Shown: positions 43,142 to 51,619 of the stretch, in pieces
Layout of the letters: each line of letters begins with the position of its first letter
Numbering within the stretch: position 1 is the first letter of the stretch
DNA from: Acidimicrobiaceae bacterium
GTDB lineage: Bacteria; Actinomycetota; Acidimicrobiia; Acidimicrobiales; Aldehydirespiratoraceae
Assembly: GCA_016845585.1 (NCBI GenBank)
Contig: JAERSO010000132.1
Span: forward strand, 51,324-115,323
DNA: 64,000 bases
Reading direction: 5' to 3'
Made by a program: the position numbers and the translations under genes
Notes under the pieces: model-generated
What the model saw: the letters and a program-made list of their open reading frames with translations, nothing else
What the model was told of the DNA's origin: nothing
The model's database searches: none

Positions 43142-43874
43142 CGAACCACTCCCACAGGACATCGCCCCAGTCAGCCGACTCGACCGGTGTCTCGATGACC
43201 TCACCCTTGCGAATCACCTTCAGTCGATCGGCCAACAAGGTGACCCGATCGGGTCCGCCGTCGAGAAGCCGGGTGGCGAACGGCTTCTGGAGCCAATGGC
43301 CGGACTCGTCGGTCGACAGCCGTTCGCTCGCGCCGTCGAAGTCGGCCTGCTCGTGCGCCACGCGCTTGAAGCGATAGCGGGCGGCGGGCACACCATCCTC
43401 GTGCTCGGTGAGCGTCAGGCCCTGGGGGCTCGACACGAACTCGAAGGTGCCGGTGCCGCCATCCTGGGGCCCCGCTCGATTCAGGGCCAACGGCCGGATG
43501 AAGGAATCACCGAAGCCGACGTCGACCAGATAGGCCTCGTCCAACTCGACCTCGACACAGAGATGATCGATGAGCTGGTTCGGACCGCCGATGAGCACCG
43601 CAGCACCGAGTCGACGCACCCGGAATCCCAGCTCGCCGAGCAGCCAGGTGAAGGCACCGTTGTTCTCGAAACACCATCCGCCACGTCCTTCTTCGACGAT
43701 CTTCGGAACGGACCAGGAGACGTCGGTTCGCACACCGGCGCGGTGAAAGACGTTGAGATTCTCGAACGGAACCGCGGTCAGATGAGCACGCTGGAGCCGT
43801 TCGAGGGTCTCGACATCGTGATCGACCGGTCCGTCGAAACGTATGCGGTCCAGATAGGCCTCGGCAGAGATCAC
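43116..43874 (-). CDS. nat: Arylamine N-acetyltransferase
   Basis: 252 residues with the NAT catalytic triad: Cys68 in GRGGWCFE, His104 in IDHLCVEV and Asp118 in LVDVGFGD. VPFENLNVF is the other family signature. It transfers an acetyl or other acyl group from CoA to arylamines or hydrazines. GTG 43874 is preceded by GGAGG at a good distance and precedes the conserved AEAYLDRI; the longer frame to 43913 is not needed. Confidence 0.92.
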   Translation of the reverse strand: MISAEAYLDRIRFDGPVDHDVETLERLQRAHLTAVPFENLNVFHRAGVRTDVSWSVPKIVEEGRGGWCFENNGAFTWLLGELGFRVRRLGAAVLIGGPNQLIDHLCVEVELDEAYLVDVGFGDSFIRPLALNRAGPQDGGTGTFEFVSSPQGLTLTEHEDGVPAARYRFKRVAHEQADFDGASERLSTDESGHWLQKPFATRLLDGGPDRVTLLADRLKVIRKGEVIETPVESADWGDVLWEWFAMRVPVSS

Positions 43875-43921
43875 GACCGACCTCCGTGCACCGGACCAAC
43901 CGACCGGCCACACTCGTGCGC

Positions 43922-45073
43922 ATGAAGTTCGCGGCCCGTACGACCGACCTCATCGACTCGCCGATCGGTGCTGCCTTCGCAATGCTCGATCATCGTGTGA
44001 ACGACCGTCCTCTGCTCGACCTGTCGCAGGCGGCGCCGGGGTACGCCCCCGCGCCCGTGGTCACTGACCGTATCGCCGAGGCCGCCCGTCAACCCGCAAC
44101 GTCTCGGTACACACCGGCCGCGGGCCTGCCCGAGCTTCGAGAAGCATTCGCCGAGGATCTTCGCAGGAGCTATGCCGCGTCCGACATCGCCGCAGTGGAC
44201 GTGACGATCACCGCGGGCTGCAATCAGGCCTTCTGCGCGGTCGTCAACGCGCTCGCGGAACCAGGCGACTCGGTCATCCTCGCCACCCCCTTCTATTTCA
44301 ACCACGACATGTGGCTGCAGGCCGAGGGCATCGGCATCCGCCATCTCAGCTCCACGGACGACCTCCTCCCCGACCTCGATCATGCGGCCACCCTGATCGA
44401 CGACACGACCCGAGCCATCGTGCTGGTTTCGCCAGGCAACCCCACGGGCGTCACCATCCCGCCGGACCTGATTGCAGACTTCGCAGAACTGGCGGCGGAG
44501 CACAGAATCGCCCTGGTGCTCGACGAGACCTACCGCACCTTTCGGCCGACCGAAGCGCCGGCTCACGCCGTGTTCGACAACCCCTCCTGGCGCGACACGC
44601 TCATCAGCCTCCACTCGTTCTCGAAGGACCTCGCGATCCCCGGCTATCGCATCGGGGCCATCGTCAGCGGTGCCGACCTCCAGCGTGAGGCGCTGAAGAT
44701 CCTCGACTGTGTGGCGATCAGCGCACCTCGTATCGGCCAGGAAGCCGTGATCACCGGACTTCACCATGCCGGCGGGTGGCGGCGAGAACAGGCACAGCGG
44801 ATCGCCCGCCTCCAGGAGCACTTCGTCACCACGATGGCCGGTTGTCCGGGCGGGTTCGAGCTGGTGACCAGCGGTGCGTACTTCGGCTGGATCCGCGCCG
44901 GCGGCGGCCGGTCGACTGACGAGACGGTGCGGCGACTCATCGTCGAGTTCGACACCCTCGTCATTCCCGGCACCGCGTTCACATCGACGGATCAGGGAAT
45001 GCTGCGGTTCAGTTTCGCCAACCTCGCACCGGCGGAGATCGACGAACTCGGCGTTCGACTCGCGACATACTGA
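43922..45073 (+). CDS. Class I/II pyridoxal-phosphate aminotransferase
   Basis: 383 residues, fold-type I. Motifs: SRYTPAAGLPELREAFAED, ITAGCNQAFCAV, LVSPGNPTGVTIP (Asn for PLP), LDETYRTF (Asp/Tyr), PLP Lys235 in SFSKDLAIPGYRIG, and the carboxylate-binding Arg in LRFSFAN. Substrate amino acid not determined. ATG 43922 lies 47 bases from the divergent NAT gene. The FAH-family gene follows by four bases, so they are cotranscribed. Confidence 0.9.
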   Translation: MKFAARTTDLIDSPIGAAFAMLDHRVNDRPLLDLSQAAPGYAPAPVVTDRIAEAARQPATSRYTPAAGLPELREAFAEDLRRSYAASDIAAVDVTITAGCNQAFCAVVNALAEPGDSVILATPFYFNHDMWLQAEGIGIRHLSSTDDLLPDLDHAATLIDDTTRAIVLVSPGNPTGVTIPPDLIADFAELAAEHRIALVLDETYRTFRPTEAPAHAVFDNPSWRDTLISLHSFSKDLAIPGYRIGAIVSGADLQREALKILDCVAISAPRIGQEAVITGLHHAGGWRREQAQRIARLQEHFVTTMAGCPGGFELVTSGAYFGWIRAGGGRSTDETVRRLIVEFDTLVIPGTAFTSTDQGMLRFSFANLAPAEIDELGVRLATY

Positions 45074-45077
45074 GCGC

Positions 45078-45896
45078 ATGCAACTCACCACCGTGAAGAT
45101 CGACGGCTCGACGAGCGCCGGCCGAGTCGAAGGCGACGAGATCGTCCTTCTCGATGCCCCCGATGTCGGCGCCGTGTTTCGTCGTGGCGAGGTCGCCGAG
45201 CGCGGGGCATCACTCTCGTTCGCCGACGCACACCTGGCCCCGATGGTGACCGCACCCGACAAGATCGTCTGTGTCGGCGTCAACTACCTCGATCACATCG
45301 CGGAGATGGGACGCGATCGACCGGCCGCGCCGACCTACTTCGCCAAGTACCGCGCCGCCCTCATCGGTGCCCGCGACGACATCGCCCTTCCCGACCCTGC
45401 GGTCTCGACGCATGTCGACTGGGAGGCGGAGCTGGCGATCATCATCGGATCGACGGTTCGCAACGCGTCGCCGGACGAAGCCCTCGCCGCCATTGGCGGA
45501 TACACGGTGTTGAACGACGTCTCCGTGCGCGACTACCAGCGCCGCACCACCCAGTTCCTCGCCGGCAAGACGTTCGAGGGCATGACCCCACTCGGGCCGG
45601 TGGTCGTCACGCGTGACGAACTCGGCGACGGATCCGGCCTCGCCATCGGCACTCAGATCGATGGGGTCGAGAAGCAGACGTCGAACACCTCGGAGCTCTG
45701 CTTCAACTGCATCGACATCGTGCAGGACCTGAGCCGCATCATCACCCTCGAGCCGGGCGACGTCATTGCCACCGGCACGCCCGGCGGCGTCGGCGCGGCA
45801 CGCAAGCCACCTGAGTGGATGGCGGACGGCACGGTCGTCACCTGTTCGATCGAGGGGATCGGCGCGACGATCAATCGTTGCCGTTTGCCACTCTGA
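45078..45896 (+). CDS. Fumarylacetoacetate hydrolase-family protein
   Basis: 272 residues. The catalytic FAH domain begins with IVCVGVNYLDHIAEMG, has the metal-ligand run WEAELAIIIG (two Glu) and YTVLNDVSVRDYQRR (Asp), and ends with LEPGDVIATGTPGGVGAARKPPEWM. Members hydrolyse or decarboxylate beta-diketo acids (fumarylpyruvate, 2-oxo-hepta-dienedioate, oxaloacetate). Cotranscribed with the aminotransferase, which suggests an amino-acid or aromatic breakdown step. 3' end overlaps the shikimate kinase gene by 26 bases. Confidence 0.92.
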   Translation: MQLTTVKIDGSTSAGRVEGDEIVLLDAPDVGAVFRRGEVAERGASLSFADAHLAPMVTAPDKIVCVGVNYLDHIAEMGRDRPAAPTYFAKYRAALIGARDDIALPDPAVSTHVDWEAELAIIIGSTVRNASPDEALAAIGGYTVLNDVSVRDYQRRTTQFLAGKTFEGMTPLGPVVVTRDELGDGSGLAIGTQIDGVEKQTSNTSELCFNCIDIVQDLSRIITLEPGDVIATGTPGGVGAARKPPEWMADGTVVTCSIEGIGATINRCRLPL

Positions 45897-46431
45897 GTCG
45901 CCGGAGAATCTCGGCGGCGACCTCCGCTGGCAGGAGTCCGTCCGTCTCGACCTGTTCGAAGTCCCGGTAGCGGGCTGCCCGTTCGGCGAGCAACCTGGTG
46001 ACATTCGCCTTCGCATCCGGCCCGGCCAACAGCGGACGCACCACGCCCGACTCATCGGCCAGCACCCGAGCGACGATCACGTCTGAGGCTGCGGTGAGGC
46101 AGAAGAAACGCCCGGTGCCGAACGCGTCCCGCAGGCCCTCCTGCAACAACATGCCGCCGCCCGTGGCGACAACCAGATCCTCCCGCCCCGAGAGCTCCTC
46201 AGCGAGGCTGCGTTCGAGCGACCGGAAGTGGGCCTCGCCGTGGTCGGCGAAGATCTCGGCGATCTGGCCGTGCCGCTCCACGATCAGATCGTCGGTGTCG
46301 ACGAACTCGCGCCCGAGCTCGGCCGCGAGCAGTCGACCGACCGTGCTCTTGCCGGTACCCATGAAGCCGGTGAGCACGACGTTTCCGGTGAACGTCGGGA
46401 TGGACGAGGCAACCTCGAACGGCACAGACAC
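45871..46431 (-). CDS. Shikimate kinase-like P-loop kinase
   Basis: 186 residues. Walker A GFMGTGKST with Lys28; DTDDLIVERHGQIAEIFADHGEAHFRSLE is the shikimate-binding DTD/FR region; VATGGGML is the GGG loop; ESGVVRPLL is the lid Arg. The length and motifs are those of AroK. It is not in an aro cluster; it starts only four bases after the NamZ stop, so it is cotranscribed with that lipoprotein. GTG 46431 is used; no strong ribosome site, consistent with coupling. Confidence 0.85.
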   Translation of the reverse strand: MSVPFEVASSIPTFTGNVVLTGFMGTGKSTVGRLLAAELGREFVDTDDLIVERHGQIAEIFADHGEAHFRSLERSLAEELSGREDLVVATGGGMLLQEGLRDAFGTGRFFCLTAASDVIVARVLADESGVVRPLLAGPDAKANVTRLLAERAARYRDFEQVETDGLLPAEVAAEILRRLRVANGND

Positions 46432-46435
46432 GTCG

Positions 46436-47917
46436 TCAGTAAAGCAGGTAGCGGAGACGAAGCTCCCGGAAATCCTGCAGGTCAGCGGCCCAGCTCGCCA
46501 CGATCTCGTCGGCCCCGACGCCGGCGTCGAGTGCGGCCACCAACGCATCGGTTCCCGCCAGGAGCCCCATCGCCTGTTCCCGGTTCACGAAGGGAGCGAA
46601 CTCGGTTTCCTCGTCGCCATCATCCTCGTCGCCGTTCTCGTCGGGTTCAGGCGGCTCCCAGACTGCCGCGGCCTCGGCATGGGCCCGCGAGAACTCATCG
46701 AGCACATGGATCGCCGTACTGACCGGCTCGAAGCTCGCGGGATCCGTCACGGCGACTCGCACGCCGTGCATCTCGATGCCGTTCAGTCGCGGATTGTCGG
46801 TTCGCCCCGGCAGCGGGCCCGGCGTGAAGATCACAGGCACAAAGGCCACCCCCGGGAGATCCCGGCCGTTGAGGTGCCCGGCGATCGTGATCTCGTCCGC
46901 CCACTCGGCGCCGATGACCTCGAACGTGTCGAGCGTCCCACCGCCGTAGCTGATCGACGTCGCCTCGAACAGCACCGTGCCCAGATAGGTGACCGCCGAC
47001 GACGCCGTCTGCAGTCCCGGGCTGGGCGGCACCCAGGTGAGCCCGGTCTCCTCCCACGTCATCCCCCGTAGCCAACCCCTCATCTCGACGACGCTGAGGT
47101 TCAGTCCCTCCAGCCCTTCGAGCCAACCCTCGCCGACGATCGCCTGAGCCAGCTCCCCCGGCGTCATCGCGTACGCGGCGGGCACCGGGTATTGGCCGAT
47201 GAACGAGAGCTGCTCCTCCTCGAGGACGTAGCCCGCAGGGGTCACGCCGCCCGACGGGTCGGGGCGATCGAGCACCACGAACTCGACTCCCGCCGCGGCG
47301 GCCGCCTGCATTGCCAGGCCCATCGTCGAGACATAGGTGTAGAAGCGACCACCGACGCCCTGCAGGTCGTAGACGATGACGTCGAGCCCCTCGAGCATCT
47401 CCGGTGTTGGCGTTCGCGTCTCCCCGTAGAGCGAGAAGATCGTGACCCCGGTGGCGGTGTCGATCTCGTCATCGATCAGATCACCTGCTCCCGCCGTTCC
47501 ACGGACGCCGTGTTCAGGGGCAAAGACCGCGGCCAGGTCGACGGCGGGAGCCGCGTCCAAGACGTCGATCAGGTGCTCGCCGCGTACGAGAGACGTCTGA
47601 TTGACGATGGCCCCGACCCGCTTGCCGGCGAGGATCTCGAAGCCCCCGTCAGCCAGCACCTCTGCTCCCACGGTGACGGCGGGCGGTGGCTCCGTTGTGG
47701 TGGTGATGAGGATCGAGGTCGTCGTGGTGCTCGTGGAAGTCGTCGCCGCGGGTGCCGGATTGATCGATTCGGCCTCGGATGCACATCCGGCCGCGAGCGT
47801 TGCGACCGCGAGGACGACGATCGACCACCGTCGGCGTCGCGACAGGTCGATCGGACAAGACCCGGCTGTATCGGCGAGACTGCGAATCGCGGGCCCCTCT
47901 CGGCTCCGTGATTGCAT
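46436..47917 (-). CDS. NamZ-type (DUF1343) exo-beta-N-acetylmuramidase lipoprotein
   Basis: 493 residues. Signal peptide with lipobox LAAGC (Cys45), then a Ser/Thr-rich linker, then DUF1343: GKRVGAIVNQTSLVRG, AVFAPEHGVRGTAGAGD, VYDLQGVGGRFYTYVSTMG and EFVVLDRPDPSGG. NamZ enzymes release terminal MurNAc during peptidoglycan recycling. A highly acidic insertion (EPPEPDENGDEDDGDEETE) lies near residue 420. ATG 47917 faces the quinone oxidoreductase across 27 bases, so their promoters overlap. Upstream of the shikimate kinase-like gene in an operon. Confidence 0.88.
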   Translation of the reverse strand: MQSRSREGPAIRSLADTAGSCPIDLSRRRRWSIVVLAVATLAAGCASEAESINPAPAATTSTSTTTTSILITTTTEPPPAVTVGAEVLADGGFEILAGKRVGAIVNQTSLVRGEHLIDVLDAAPAVDLAAVFAPEHGVRGTAGAGDLIDDEIDTATGVTIFSLYGETRTPTPEMLEGLDVIVYDLQGVGGRFYTYVSTMGLAMQAAAAAGVEFVVLDRPDPSGGVTPAGYVLEEEQLSFIGQYPVPAAYAMTPGELAQAIVGEGWLEGLEGLNLSVVEMRGWLRGMTWEETGLTWVPPSPGLQTASSAVTYLGTVLFEATSISYGGGTLDTFEVIGAEWADEITIAGHLNGRDLPGVAFVPVIFTPGPLPGRTDNPRLNGIEMHGVRVAVTDPASFEPVSTAIHVLDEFSRAHAEAAAVWEPPEPDENGDEDDGDEETEFAPFVNREQAMGLLAGTDALVAALDAGVGADEIVASWAADLQDFRELRLRYLLY

Positions 47918-47944
47918 AACACGCTTCAGTCTCTGGGAGTTCAC

Positions 47945-48916
47945 GTGTCGCGAACCGTTGTCCAATTCGACGAACCGGGCGGTCCCGAGGTCCTCGATCT
48001 GAGGGAGGTCGCGAGCCCCGAGCCCGGAGCCGGCGAACTGCTGGTCTCCGTACACGCCGCAGGGATCAACTTCATCGACACCTACCACCGCTCCGGCCTC
48101 TACGACATGCCGATGCCGATGATCCCCGGCGCCGAGGGATCGGGGACCGTCACGGCGATCGGCGACGGTGTCTCCGACGTTGCAGTGGGTGACGCGGTGG
48201 CCTGGATCGGCGGCGCGGGCTCGTACGCGAGCGAAGTCGTCATCCCGGCAGGCGTCGCCTTGGCCGTGCCGAACTCGATGTCGTTGAGTGCGGCAGCAGC
48301 CCTCCCGTTGCAGGGCATGACCGCGCACTACCTGATCGACTCCGTCTACCCCCTCGGGCCCGGCCACCGGTGCCTGATACATGCCGCCGCCGGTGGCACC
48401 GGTCGACTGCTCGTGCAGATGGCCAAGCTCCGCGGCGCTGTAGTCGTCGCCACCGTCGGATCGGATGCGAAGGCGGAGCTGGCCCGGTCCGCAGGCGCCG
48501 ATCACGTGATCAACTACCAGACCACCGACGTCGTCGACGGCGTCGAGTCTGCAGTCGGCAAGGACGCGATCGACGTGGTGTACGACGGCGTGGGAGCGAG
48601 CACCTTCGACGCAGGACTCGCCGTGTTGCGGGTCAGGGGCACGATGGCCACGTTCGGCAACGCGTCCGGCCCTGTCCCGCCGATCTCACCCCTGGTCCTG
48701 ATGGCGAAATCACTGCTGCTGACCCGGCCGAAGCTGGGCGATTTCACACTGACGACCGAAGAACGTGACCGTCGTTGGAACGAGATCGTCGCCTGGGTGG
48801 AGTCAGGGGCCCTCGATGTCCGCATCGGGATGGAGGTGCCGCTCGCCGAAGCGGCCGACGCCCACCGAGCCCTTGAATCACGCCAGACCACCGGCAAGCT
48901 GCTGCTGCGACCATGA
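47945..48916 (+). CDS. NADPH:quinone oxidoreductase (zeta-crystallin type MDR)
   Basis: 323 residues. GroES-like domain with AAGINFIDTYHRSGLYDMPMP and PGAEGSGTVTAIG; no catalytic zinc Cys, as in quinone reductases. NADPH-binding segment LIHAAAGGTGRLLVQMAKLRGA (AAxGGxG). It reduces quinones by one or two electrons. GTG 47945 starts the conserved region; ATG 47912 is an alternative. Its stop overlaps the start of the AhpD-like selenoprotein gene (ATGA), a direct hint that the two redox proteins are made together. Confidence 0.9.
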   Translation: MSRTVVQFDEPGGPEVLDLREVASPEPGAGELLVSVHAAGINFIDTYHRSGLYDMPMPMIPGAEGSGTVTAIGDGVSDVAVGDAVAWIGGAGSYASEVVIPAGVALAVPNSMSLSAAAALPLQGMTAHYLIDSVYPLGPGHRCLIHAAAGGTGRLLVQMAKLRGAVVVATVGSDAKAELARSAGADHVINYQTTDVVDGVESAVGKDAIDVVYDGVGASTFDAGLAVLRVRGTMATFGNASGPVPPISPLVLMAKSLLLTRPKLGDFTLTTEERDRRWNEIVAWVESGALDVRIGMEVPLAEAADAHRALESRQTTGKLLLRP

Positions 48917-49884
48917 CCACCGCCCTCATCGACGAGTTCGACGCCCTGGTGGGGCGCGAGTGGTCCCGAATGGCGCACGCCGGCACCTGGTGGACGGGGA
49001 TGGAACGCGTCGCCATCGCCGAGGAGGCCCGCCTCGCTCGCTCCGACGCTGCCTCACCCGGCGCGTTGCCCGGGCCCGCGGTCTCGGCCGCTCGTCGTGT
49101 CTCGGTCGATGCCGCAACGATCCGCCGGACCGACATCGAGCACTGGGCCGCGGCAGGTCTCGACCCGTTCGCCTATGTCGAGCTCGTGAGCATCGTCTCT
49201 CGCCTCGCGGCGATCGATGTGGCCGCCTTCGGTCTTGGCATGGACGAACACCCCTTGCCCGAGCCGCTCCCGGGTGAGCCCTCCCACCATCGCCCCGACG
49301 ATGCGGTCGTCAGTGACGGATGGGTTCCGACCGTCGGGCCGGCGTGGGCACCGGGCTCGCTCTCCGCCGTCCCCGACGAGGTCGACGCCATGTTCGACGT
49401 CCACGGCGTGCTCTATTTGACGATGGAACAGATGGGCGACAACGAGATCGTCCGTGACGGAATCCACCGCACTCAGATCGAGTTGACGGCTGCTCGTACG
49501 AGCTGGCTCAACGAGTGCTTCTATTGACTGCTGGCTCACACCCGGATGCTCCGTGCGAGCATCCAGACCATCGAGGGCGGCGAGTTGATCTGTCCCACCA
49601 TCACCTCCGGGCTGGGGAACTGTGGCGTGGCCAAGGGCGACGTGATTCGTGCCCTGGCCGACGCCGTCGTCCTGTGCGATGACGATGAGTACCCCGACGC
49701 CCGGGTCCGGGCCGAGTACGCCCTCGGTCGTGATGGCGCCGATCGGATCGCCATGGTTGCCGGCAACTTCTCGATGATGAACCGAGCGCTCGATGCGATC
49801 GGCGCACCGATCGACAGCACGATGGACTCGCTGGCCGCCGAACTCGGCACCACGATTCCTTCACACCTGCGCCGGGAGCGCTGA
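48913..49884 (+). CDS. AhpD-like selenoprotein candidate with in-frame UGA (Sec205)
   Basis: The frame is uninterrupted from ATG 48913 to TGA 49884 except for TGA at 49525-49527. The codons around it give LNECFY-U-LLAH, so the TGA is at the second position of the AhpD redox motif CxxCxxxH (Cys202, Sec205, His209). Both sides look like one protein: upstream an AhpD-type helical region (WWTGMERVAIAEEARLAR, LDPFAYVELVSIVSRLAAIDVAAFGLG), downstream more helices (VAKGDVIRALADAVVL, ARVRAEYALGRDG) ending in a charged tail. A SECIS-like hairpin is 16 bases after the UGA. The product would be a 323-residue peroxidase or redox protein using a selenenyl-sulfide. Alternative: a nonsense-mutated Cys gene (TGC or TGT to TGA), made unlikely by the hairpin. 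It overlaps the quinone oxidoreductase stop by four bases. Confidence 0.75.
49544..49564 (+). promoter_or_regulatory. Bacterial SECIS-like hairpin after the UGA codon
   Basis: GGATGCTC (49544-49551) and GAGCATCC (49557-49564) form a perfect 8-bp stem with loop CGTGC. The stem starts 16 nt after the UGA, the loop at 25 nt, and G is at the second loop position. These match the known bacterial SECIS consensus (apical loop 16-37 nt downstream, G among the first two loop bases). It lies within coding sequence, as required in bacteria. Confidence 0.7.
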
Positions 49885-50709
49885 TCAGTCAGCCGCCCGG
49901 ATCTGGGCGAGGACCGCGGCCCGCCACTCGTCCGGGTGCGTCAGCTGGGGGGAGTGATGCGCGCCGGTGATCGTGACCAGCGAACCACTGCTCACCGCCG
50001 CGGCCAGGTCACGGGCATGGTCGACGTAGGGGTGGTCTTGCTCACCGGCGATGACCAGCACTGGAGCATCGATGTCGCCGAGCAGGTGACCGACCGGCTG
50101 GAGCCCGTTGTCGAACAGTGCCAACCCGAGTGCCTTGCACGCCATCGGATCAAAGGAGTCGTTGATCTCTCGGCGCCGGGCCAGGAGGTCGGGCGGCACG
50201 GCCGCGGCGATCAGCGGCGTTTCGTCCGTGGGCGGCGAACCCATGGGCGTGTCTCGGTCGATCGAGCGGAGGAACCCCATTGTCACTTCATGGGCGACGG
50301 GGTCGGCGATCTCGAAGTTCCATGCCGTGGTGTTCGCCAGAACGAGAGAGCGGATGAGGTCGCGGCGGATGAACTCGAAACGAATGGCGACCCGTCCACC
50401 CATCGAGTGGCCCAACAGGTGAACGGGTTCATCGACGACGGTCGGCAGCCATGCGGCGAGATCATCGATGATGTGATCGATCGTGTACGCCGCCTCGTCG
50501 CCGGACTTGGAGCTGCGGCCATGGCCGCGGAGGTCGATGGCGAGCACGCGTCGATCGGCGGCGAGCGAGGGAATCTGCGTGGCGAAGTCGTGCGCCGATC
50601 CACCGAAGCCGTGTAGCAGCACCAGCGGGGCACCGTCACCCTTGCCCCATTCATCCCAGGCGAACTCGAAGCCACCAACCGAAGAACGTCGGTGAAGCTC
50701 CAGATCCAT
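49885..50709 (-). CDS. Alpha/beta-fold hydrolase
   Basis: 274 residues. Oxyanion-hole LLHGFGG, nucleophile elbow LLGHSMGG with Ser102, acid strand APVLVIAGEQDHPYV with Asp, and TITGAHHSPQLTHPDE with the catalytic His. AIDLRGHGRS is the usual strand. Substrate unknown; could be an esterase or haloalkane-type hydrolase. It converges with the selenoprotein gene with no gap at all (stops at 49884 and 49885). Confidence 0.9.
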   Translation of the reverse strand: MDLELHRRSSVGGFEFAWDEWGKGDGAPLVLLHGFGGSAHDFATQIPSLAADRRVLAIDLRGHGRSSKSGDEAAYTIDHIIDDLAAWLPTVVDEPVHLLGHSMGGRVAIRFEFIRRDLIRSLVLANTTAWNFEIADPVAHEVTMGFLRSIDRDTPMGSPPTDETPLIAAAVPPDLLARRREINDSFDPMACKALGLALFDNGLQPVGHLLGDIDAPVLVIAGEQDHPYVDHARDLAAAVSSGSLVTITGAHHSPQLTHPDEWRAAVLAQIRAAD

Positions 50710-50722
50710 GACGCGACCGTAT

Positions 50723-51214
50723 CTAACGCGCCGTCGGCGAACCCGCCCCGAGAGGGAGCGCCGTCGTGTGCTTCATCTCTTCCATCACGAAGACGCTGCG
50801 AACGTCATAGAGATCGACCTTCGAGATCAACCGCTTGTAGAAGTCGTCGTAGGCCTCGATCGACGGCACGACGACCTTCAGCATGTAGTCGATCTCGCCG
50901 CTCGTTCGATGTGCCTCCATGATTTCGGGAAGCTCGGCGAGTGCGGCGGCGAACTCCTCGAGCCAGGTCGCGCTGTGATCATTCGTGCGGATCTGGACGA
51001 TGGCCGTGACGGCGAGACCGAGCTTGTCCGGATCGAGCAGCGCCACCCGCGCCCGGATCATCCCGGACTTCTCGAGGTTCTGGACCCGCCGCCAGCACGG
51101 AGTCGGCGTGAGGCCGACGTGCTCCGCGAGCTCTCGAGCCGTGAGCGACGCGTCCTCCTGAAGGAGTTGCAGTATTTCCCGATCAACCTCATCCACAATC
51201 GAAGAATATTGCAT
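50723..51214 (-). CDS. Lrp/AsnC-family transcriptional regulator
   Basis: 163 residues. HTH: VDREILQLLQEDASLTARELAEHVGLTPTPCWRRVQNLEKSGMI; effector-binding RAM domain: VTAIVQIRTND, IMEAHRTSGEIDYMLKVVV, DLYDVRSVFVMEEMKHTTALPL. Such proteins form octamers and respond to amino acids. ATG 51214 follows an AT-rich region with a palindrome that is probably its own operator. Possible targets are the divergent DUF6356/nitroreductase genes. Confidence 0.92.
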   Translation of the reverse strand: MQYSSIVDEVDREILQLLQEDASLTARELAEHVGLTPTPCWRRVQNLEKSGMIRARVALLDPDKLGLAVTAIVQIRTNDHSATWLEEFAAALAELPEIMEAHRTSGEIDYMLKVVVPSIEAYDDFYKRLISKVDLYDVRSVFVMEEMKHTTALPLGAGSPTAR

Positions 51215-51222
51215 GAACTCGA

Positions 51223-51234
51223 AGCTATATAGCT
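51223..51234. promoter_or_regulatory. Palindrome AGCTATATAGCT in the Lrp/DUF6356 divergent region
   Basis: A perfect 12-bp palindrome, 9 bases from the Lrp start, in a local AT-rich stretch that also contains GAATATTGC. Lrp-family operators are AT-rich imperfect palindromes; autoregulation is the simplest explanation. Confidence 0.4.
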
Positions 51235-51309
51235 GCAGTGTTTCGAGATTGGCGAATTGGCCGCAAGGAAGCCAGATACTTGCACAGCGAATTCCGTACG
51301 GTTGAGGCC

Positions 51310-51579
51310 ATGGCCTTGCCCCGATTCCTGACTGAGCACCCCGAGTCCGCCGGAGAGACCTACCGCGAGCACAGCAAGGTCGCATTCGGGATCTCCCGTC
51401 AACTCGCATCTGCGGCTGGAGCCGCATTCATCCACGCCGTTCTCCCGGGGTTCCACAAGACGACCGCCAGCGAACGTGTCCACCGACTCCACCGGTGCCT
51501 CGAAGCCGGCGACCGGGAAGCCCTGGTCAACGGTGGGGAGCCCCACCACCTCAACCTGGCGCAAGAAGACGTCGGCTGA
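51310..51579 (+). CDS. DUF6356-family small membrane-associated protein
   Basis: 89 residues. The pattern RFLTEHPESAGETYREHSKVAFGISRQLASAAGAAFIHAVLPGFHKTTAS matches, by eye, DUF6356 proteins, which have one hydrophobic helix and no known role. ATG 51310 is chosen; the frame is open further upstream into the regulatory region. Nitroreductase follows 40 bases later on the same strand. Confidence 0.7.
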   Translation: MALPRFLTEHPESAGETYREHSKVAFGISRQLASAAGAAFIHAVLPGFHKTTASERVHRLHRCLEAGDREALVNGGEPHHLNLAQEDVG

Positions 51580-51619
51580 CGCAACTGGCGGTCCCGGCGC
51601 TGCTGGCTAGTGTCGGTGG

